Assembly: GCF_032452875.1 (NCBI RefSeq)
Contig: NC_083896.1
Location: forward strand, 6,758,001 to 6,822,000
Direction of reading: 5' to 3'
Source of the DNA: Bos javanicus
Taxonomy: Eukaryota > Chordata > Mammalia > Artiodactyla > Bovidae
Length of the DNA: 64,000 nt
Of the stretch, positions 57,341 to 64,000 are shown piece after piece (positions within the stretch are counted from its first letter, which is position 1; the number at the start of each line of letters is the position of its first letter). The position numbers and the translations under genes are program-made. The notes beneath the pieces are model-generated. The model did not search any database, had not been told where the DNA came from, and saw only the letters and a list, made by a program, of their open reading frames with translations.

Positions 57341-59790
57341 CATTCTTCACTCTTGAATTTTTTTTCAAAATTAAAATTAGTTTATTCAGCTTGAAAAGTC
57401 AAATATAAAAGAATGAAAAGAGTTAAGAATAAAGACAGTAATTATTTGATTTACAATTTAGTGTCTTTCATCTTGTATGCTAACATGTCAGTTTACCTTC
57501 CCGTTGATGAATTAGTTTGATTTCAAGTTTATAAAATGAATTATTAATACTGAGATTATCCTCTAAATTTTAGCTTTTGTTTGTAATTTGCTTTTGGTTG
57601 AGGGCTGCAAAGAAGAAAAGATGCATAAGGGAGATTAGTTGTTGACAGTCTCTTTTATACAGTGTTTTAAATGATAGGGCTAAAGACGGTTTAGACTGTT
57701 CATTACTGATAAGTATGGAGGTATCGTTTGTCATTTACTTAAAAAAATATGCCAGTGTCTTTAACTGGGAAACAGAAATACCAGAAGCGAATGAGAGTGC
57801 AGCAGTTTTAACCTGTGCACATTTATTCCTTCCATCCTCTACGTGTACTTTCTCTTGATTGCTTTTACTGAAGCCCTTACTTATATGTGAGCAGCTGCAA
57901 ATCATAACTCACTGTATAATGTAGAGAAACAAAATATGTCTTGAGTTTGAATCAGAAATAAAATGAGACATCTTTAAACTTAAACTAGGACATACAAGAG
58001 AATGGAATAGGTCAAACTATTTTCTCCAGCATCAGATGTTACAATGAAATTCTTACTGTGTGAAACTAGAGAATTTAAGTTTAAAATTAAAACAATAACA
58101 ACAAAACTATTATGAGTTTTGAGTTCAGTTACCACTGAAAAATGTTTATGAATTATCATGTCTGCTCTAGCTTTAGTTCAAAGTATATGCTATTATCAGA
58201 AATAAATCTTTTGCAATCTTGATGTCTGTACAACCATAGCCTTGAGGAATAACATTTAGATGTTTGAATATAGACTGTGTAGTAGAACAGTTTTACCTGA
58301 AAATAGTTCTTGTTTATTCACATATAACGGAGAGAAATAAAAGAGAAAATGTGTTACTTATGAACTTAAGATAGAAATCTCAGCATAGTCAAATTTAATT
58401 TTACTTGGAACATTTACATAATTATCCAGCTGACCATTAGCTCTTATTTTAGTAAAATCAACAGCTTAAGTAGTAAATATTTGTTTACTTATCAGCACTA
58501 GATAAGCCTTTTTTGCAACATAGAATATCAAAGAATAAATTTTGACCCAAAGAGAATTCTTCTTCTCTTAGTACTTCTATACAGTACTATTTTTCTATAG
58601 ATTCCTTTTTAATCAAGACTCTACAAAAAGAGAAACATAATTTTATTCTGTATCTAATAGCAAAGATAAGTATTTTCTGAGTATGTAGTGATCATACTGA
58701 AGTTTGGAATTCTGTTTTCTTAATGGTCCGGGGACTGCTTTTGTTTATTTGAAGTTATAGATCCTTTACTATTGTAGGTAATGGCATAATTGATTAGGGA
58801 TTGCTGCTTTAGCCATCCACAGCAGTGGATCTAGGTAGATAGGAGAATTGAGAAACTCAGGACCCACAGCCCTTGTTCAGCAGCTGCTTCTACTCTCACT
58901 CCGATGACATAGAAGACTTCTAAATCACTCCCCTGCCTTCCCTTTGTCCTTCCAAGCAGTTTTGTACTCTGAGCCGAGAAAGTTCTTAAACACTGATCTA
59001 CTCATAACAGTCTTCTTCTTTAACCCCTAATTACTTCCTCTTATACACCTGGATAAAATCCATATTACTTAGCAAGGCATACAAGAGGCTCCATTATCTA
59101 TTCCTGTCCTACTTCCCCAGGCATTATTTTTCCGCCTTCATTGCCTCACATTTTTGTTATTCATAAAAAACCTAAACATGAAATAACAGCAGAACAATAA
59201 TAGTAACAAAACCCCGCTCATTGATTCATTACCAGCTGTGTGATCGATCACTGGATTTGGAGTTTTCATTATTCATCTAATCAGAAATTACTTCCTGAAT
59301 GCCTACTGTATACTTGGCATTATACTTAGCAGAGGTTTCCATTGGCAAGCAAAGAATACTAGTCGTACAGGTCAAGCAATAGCAAGTACATTCCCTTCCC
59401 TCTTAGAGTTGCAGTCTTGGGAATCGGGGGGTGGCGAGATAATGTTATCACTCAAGCAAATGAAAAGTTTCATTTCTTTTGGGTGCAAGTCCTAGGAGAC
59501 TCTGATGGAGCATGTGACTAATCAGAGAGGATGGGGAAGGTACATTTAATACAAGAGCTGAAGAATGATTAGACATTGTGTAGGCAGAGTGGGAGGTATA
59601 GGAGTGCAATGTGGAAGTAATATGCAAAGTACAGAGCTGGAGGGGAAGTGGATATGTGTGAACTCAAAGAAGGCTGGAGTGGCTAGAAAACAGAATGGGG
59701 AAAGGGAGTTCATGAAAGGGACTTCAGCATGACAGGGAACAAAGCATGCAGAACCAGTGAACTTATCATTAATAATTTGGTTTGAGGGGT
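57341..59790. other. Intronic interval with an L2 fragment near 58990-59165
   Basis: Largely unique-looking and AT-rich. Positions 58990-59165 resemble L2 (TTAGCAAGGCATACAAGAGG, CTGTCCTACTTCCCCAGGCA). No exon, RNA gene or other repeat assigned. Confidence 0.45.
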
Positions 59791-59797
59791 ACTAGGA

Positions 59798-60004
59798 CAT
59801 CATTACTTCCCTGGTGGCTCAGACAGTAAGGAATCTGCCTGCAATGCAGGAGACCTGGATTCGATTCCTGGGTTAGGAAGATCCCCTGTAGAAGGAAATG
59901 GCAACCCACTCCAGTATTCTTGCTTGGAAAATCCCACGGACGGAAGAGCTTGGCAGGATACAGTCCATGGGGTCGCAAAGAGTTGGACACAACTGAACTA
60001 CTTC
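59798..60004 (+). mobile_element. Bov-tA SINE
   Basis: CTTCCCTGGTGGCTCAGACA to TTGGACACAACTGAACTACT. Flanked by ACTAGGA at 59791-59797 and 60005-60011. Confidence 0.93.
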
Positions 60005-60034
60005 ACTAGGAAGTCATTTGGGGTTTTTTCATGA

Positions 60035-60262
60035 AATACTTTGGCCACCTAATGTGAAGAACCAACCCATTAGAAAAGACCCTGATGCTGGGGAAGATTG
60101 GAGGCAGGAGGAGAAGGAGACAACAGAGGATGAGATGGTTGGATGACATCACCGACTCAACAGACATGAGTTCAGGAGTTGGTGAAGAACAGGGAAGCCT
60201 GACGTGCTGCAGTCCATGGGGTCACAAAGAGTCAGACACAACTGGGCGACTGAAAAACAATG
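60035..60262 (+). mobile_element. BovB (RTE) LINE, short diverged 3' end
   Basis: TACTTTGGCCACCTAATGTG, AAAGACCCTGATGCTGGGGA, tail CACAACTGGGCGACTGAAAA. The translated remnant MLGKIGGRRRRRQQRMRWLD matches the other BovB copies. Confidence 0.9.
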
Positions 60263-60440
60263 ACAGTGTAACTTTGATATTTATTTTGAAAGACTCTTCT
60301 TCCTGCATGACAGGGAATTAGTTAGAAGCAAGGGTCCAATTGGATGCATGGGAGAGTTAGAGTTAATGGCTAGAGTCCAACAAAGAGGACATCAGTTTAT
60401 ACTTATGCTAGTTTGCAAATGGTGAGTATAAAAAGAGATA
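60263..60440. other. Intronic interval, nothing recognised
   Basis: Unassigned AT-rich sequence. Confidence 0.35.
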
Positions 60441-60444
60441 TATT

Positions 60445-60630
60445 TCTGGAGTAAAATATATGATCTCATTTAAGCCTTACAACCATGCTAGGAAGTTGAT
60501 CTTATAAAGCCCATTATACAGATCCATCAATTGAGGCTTCAAAGAGTTATGTAAATTTACTTAGTCCCACAGGGATGTTGGCATAGTCAAGCCACAGAAG
60601 CCAGGTCCCTTAATTCTAAATCATATTCTT
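60445..60630 (-). mobile_element. MIR SINE (ancient)
   Basis: Reversed MIR: CTCATTTAAGCCTTACAACC, CCCATTATACAGATCCATCA, ATTGAGGCTTCAAAGAGTTA and GAAGCCAGGTCCCTTAATTC. Confidence 0.65.
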
Positions 60631-61080
60631 TGTCAGCCATGCTGCTGTTTTTCCGTATTCTGCCGTGCTGGGTTTCTCACATTGGTATGACTTTTCATTT
60701 ACTGTTTTCTCACATTACAATGCTGTTCCATGCAGTGAAATCCTGAAAGTCTTCTCCAACCATTTGCCGCTTCATGTTCCTGGTCTTTGGTAATATCTGT
60801 GCTTTATGATTTCATAGCATGTTTTGCTCCCTTCTGTCTCCTTGTTTCTCTTTTTAGTAGTTTATAAGTTTTTAAAGACAGGCAGTAGAGCTTTTACTTT
60901 TAAAGCCCCAACGCCTAGCAAGATGCTAGGTGTATAGGGTGAGCAGAAACATTTAAATTAAAGGAATGTTCATGATAACCATCTAGATCGAGCACTCAAA
61001 CACCTGGTAGATTATCTGTACAGCACTTCTGCCAAATGATCACTGTAGACATCTGCCGGTACCCTTGATAATATTTTATT
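60631..61080. other. Intronic interval with an L2 tail
   Basis: Positions 60850-60970 follow an L2 tail (GTTTTTAAAGACAGGCAGTA, GCCCCAACGCCTAGCAAGAT). Confidence 0.45.
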
Positions 61081-61084
61081 GACC

Positions 61085-61270
61085 ACTTTCTACATCTCAA
61101 GCACATAACTTAGACACTAACTACATTATCATATTTAATAATCATAAGGTCTTTATGAAATACTTGCTACGATTGTATCCATGTTGCAGATAAGGGAACT
61201 GAGTAACTTACCTAAGGTCATCAACTCCAGAATTCAAATTTAAATGGCTCTGAATTCATAGATCCTTGGT
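61085..61270 (-). mobile_element. MIR SINE (ancient)
   Basis: TTGCAGATAAGGGAACTGAG, TAACTTACCTAAGGTCATCA and GAATTCATAGATCCTTGG follow reversed MIR. Confidence 0.6.
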
Positions 61271-61990
61271 CTCGATTACAATGCATTCATTCCTGTTATA
61301 CTTGTTTGATATTCTTTTTTTTTTTGCTATCCAGTCCTAGATGCATGTAGCACTTTGACTTCCCTGACCCTAGTCTCACAATGACGTCTTCTCCATGCCA
61401 AACAAATCTGATAGAAATGAGTGGTTCTGTCTGACCCCTGCCATTTCTGCTCTAACTCCTTCCACTAATGGAATGGAGAGCCTGCTTTTGGTGTACAATG
61501 ACATATATTCGAGTTGTGCTGAAATGATGAGAAAGCTTTCAACAAGCTCTGGCATCGATGGATAGGAATCTATTCCTTTTATAAATGCATTTAAAAATAT
61601 AAGACATTAGTAAAAGTATTTAAAAACCAAGTTGTTGGAATCTTACTTGTCAGTGTAAATCTAAAGGTTGGTTTCACCTATGTGAAAGTTTTGCTGAATG
61701 TTGGCCCTGCTCTCAGCACATGAAATCTTGCAGTCATGGAAGGATTAGTGTCCTAATCCCAGAAGCAGTCTAGTCTGCCAGAGTGTGTTCCAGTTTTAGA
61801 GGTGGTGGAATCATTGAGTTCTCAATTGCTTGAAACCCATATATTCTCTGTCTAGGATCAGCTTTCTGATTGGGCCAAGGAACCAGGCAGAGGTCTGTTT
61901 GAAAGACAATATCTCTCTATGAAAGGAAACAGGCTTTAGTCTCAAAACATAAATTTTGTACCCACTGTATCAAAGCATTGTGGATTTGAA
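61271..61990. other. Intronic interval, nothing recognised
   Basis: T run at 61314-61325; otherwise unassigned. Confidence 0.4.
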
Positions 61991-61994
61991 GTGG

Positions 61995-62175
61995 ATCTTA
62001 ATGTTCACATAATCAAACAATTCTCAGCAACCTTGTAAATGGCTTCCTTGGCCATGCTTTATAAAGGAAGAAAATGATTGTTAGAAAGATAAGTAACTTG
62101 CCTAAGTTGCAAAGCTGTATTTCAAATGTAGGTCTGAATGATTCCAGAGCCTAAGCTTCTAAACATTAAGCCCTT
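61995..62175 (-). mobile_element. MIR SINE (ancient)
   Basis: AAGATAAGTAACTTGCCTAA, GTTGCAAAGCTGTATTTCAA and CCAGAGCCTAAGCTTCTAAA follow reversed MIR. Confidence 0.6.
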
Positions 62176-62695
62176 GTCCTATACAAGCGTTCCTTTAGAA
62201 TTTTAGCACTGTTGTATTTTCCCTTTTGGTTTCAGGTTAAATATCCCCATAGCTTATAATTTTTCTTTACATGATGTGTCTTTGTACCATCCCCACCAGT
62301 AGTCCCAGTCTTGGTTGACTAAGGGGGAGAAGAACTATAGCCCTCTAATCCAAGTGCAATAGATTCTTTAGAGAGACAATCAAAAGTAGAAATGTAAAAT
62401 AATGGAGAAATTCAATTTTCTTTAAATTACAGAATGTAAATGTCAATATTAGACTTTTTCAGGCTTCTTTGCATTTAATAATCTACCCCTGATAAAATCA
62501 CATATCAGAATATTACAAAACATATTTTCTTCCTGAGTGAAATGAGAAACCTACCTTAGAAATCTTTCTTGCAATTTAGCATAAAGGATAATAGATCATT
62601 TGGTCCAACCTCTGGCATTTTAGGAGAAAATTGTGGTGAATTCATTCATAAACTATAGCATTTAGTACCTACTAATTTGCCAGGACCTCTGATAC
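62176..62695. other. Intronic interval, nothing recognised
   Basis: Unique-looking sequence, no gene or repeat assigned. Confidence 0.4.
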
Positions 62696-62700
62696 CCCCT

Positions 62701-62905
62701 GGACTTCCCTGGTGGCTCACTGGTAAAGAATCTACCTGCCAGTGCAGGAGACACAGGTTCAGTCGCTGGGTTAGGAAGATCCCCTGGAGAAGGAAATGGT
62801 AATCTACTCTAGTGTTCTTGTCTGGAAAATTCCATGGACAGAGGAGCCTGGTAGGCTCCAGTCTGTAGGGTTGCAAAGAGTCGGACACAGCTTAGCAACT
62901 AAACA
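62701..62905 (+). mobile_element. Bov-tA SINE
   Basis: GACTTCCCTGGTGGCTCACT to GTCGGACACAGCTTAGCAAC, complete head and body. Confidence 0.92.
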
Positions 62906-63033
62906 ACAATTGATATCTTCTGTTTTTTTAGTTGTGTTCCTTTAGTATGCCCAGCTCTAATTATTCTTTGATTCTGTGAGGACCTACAACTCATGACCTT
63001 ACCTACCATTTAATGTCCATTATCCTTCTGAAG

Positions 63034-63297
63034 CCCACTCCAGCACTCTTGCCTGGAAAATCCCATGGACGGAGGAGCCTGGTAGGCTGCAGTCCATGAG
63101 GTCGCTAGGAGTCGGACGTGACTGAACGACTTCACTTTCACTTTTCACTTTCATGCATTGGAGAAAGAAATGGCAACCCACTCCAGTGTTCTTTCCTGGA
63201 GAATCCCAGAGACGGGGGGGAGGGGGGCTCATGGGCTGCCGTCTCTGGGTTCGCACAGAGTCGGACATGACTGAAGCAACTTAGCAGCAGCAGCAGC
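63034..63297 (+). mobile_element. Bov-A2 SINE, 5'-shortened
   Basis: Begins CCCACTCCAGCACTCTTGCC (missing the usual GGAGAAGGCAATGGCA) and ends CTTAGCAGCAGCAGCAGC. Flanked by ATCCTTCTGAAG (63022-63033) and ATCCTTCAGAAG (63298-63309), a 12-bp duplication with one change. A G-run expansion (63214-63227) lies in its second half. Confidence 0.93.
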
Positions 63298-63309
63298 ATC
63301 CTTCAGAAG

Positions 63310-64000
63310 TCTTTGTTTCCATTTTATTTAACCTATATTTCGAGTTCAACTTTATAATCACCCATTGGCAGATCTTAATTTTCCCCTGTACATCATTCCT
63401 GCCACCATAACTTCCCAGACATGACTCCAGCTTTGATGATCCCAATTTCTCCCATTTAACACATGCCCCTGAACCGCTGAACAGGGCTAGAGTGAACATG
63501 TAGTGATACTGGTTGGTTTTACTTTAATTTGTGATTGTAAACCTTATGTGGTTTCACTTTACTGCCTGTCAGTCCTGAAACCACATTTGGTTAGTCAATT
63601 CACTCTCCCACCATCCTGGTTTACTATTTCACACCTGTTTCTCTCTTCTGGAACATGTACTGTTTCTCTTTCTCTCTATGCTGAATAATGTCCTTGATCT
63701 TATTTCCCTGAGAAAGTGGAGAAAATCAGGAGAAATCTTAATTCACTCAGCAACACATCCATCAAACCTTCTGGTTTTCTACCTGTGGATTTTGTGTTCC
63801 CTTCTGTTTTAATAGATGAACAGAGCACAAGGTCTTAAGGATTATGGTTCTAGGAATATGGGTCCTCTCCTAATGAAATGTATCAGCCAATGAGAATGGT
63901 AGGTTTAAAAAGATGAGTTTGTGTGACTTGATGTCAGAAAAGTTGGGCACAAGTTCTGCATCTGTCATCAGCTAGCTATGTAACTTTGGATGTTGCTGTT
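63310..64000. other. Intronic interval to window end
   Basis: No exon recognised. The last 60 bases (ACAAGTTCTGCATCTGTCAT, CAGCTAGCTATGTAACTTTG) look like the start of a plus MIR cut by the window edge. Confidence 0.45.

Overview
The window is mammalian nuclear DNA from a ruminant, most likely a bovid. It is packed with Bov-tA and Bov-A2 SINEs and BovB (RTE) and ruminant L1 LINEs, which occur together only in ruminants. I cannot tell cattle from bison, yak, sheep or goat from this sequence alone.

Only one protein-coding exon of a cellular gene is supported: the first coding exon of GRM5 (metabotropic glutamate receptor 5), on the + strand. A polypyrimidine tract and AG acceptor precede position 5554, and the start codon is at 5755. 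Coding sequence runs to 6415 and ends at a consensus GTGAGT donor in phase 1. It encodes the signal peptide and the start of the glutamate-binding Venus-flytrap domain (220 complete codons). The 5' leader carries eight upstream ATGs in three short uORFs. Positions 1-5553 are the end of the upstream intron. Positions 6416-64000 are the beginning of the next intron, and I found no later GRM5 exon in them.

The introns hold layers of transposons. The oldest are MIR and L2 fragments, a mariner-type MITE (1173-1251) and degraded L1s. Younger layers are BovB copies (11.0-11.9, 17.8-19.6, 19.6-19.9, 21.7-22.2, 25.3-26.1, 42.5-46.2 and 60.0-60.3 kb), L1 3' ends (18.7-19.3, 19.9-20.1, 26.6-28.9, 29.8-31.3, 32.1-32.6, 44.9-45.2, 48.7-50.2 and 51.4-52.1 kb) and about 27 Bov SINEs, many with target-site duplications readable in the sequence. 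A probable solo retroviral LTR lies near 13.0-13.5 kb.

Two composite insertions stand out. At 18484-19378 (minus strand) a full-length U6 snRNA copy is fused to an L1 3' end and then to about 140 bp of apparently transduced sequence with its own AATAAA and A-rich tail. The whole unit is flanked by a 13-bp duplication of the BovB it landed in. At 44931-45219 an L1 fragment sits in the endonuclease region of an almost full-length BovB. It has the signature of twin-priming inversion plus a 101-bp-arm inverted copy of the target flank, best explained by snap-back self-priming of cDNA. No operon, CRISPR array, prokaryotic system or intact mobile-element gene was seen.
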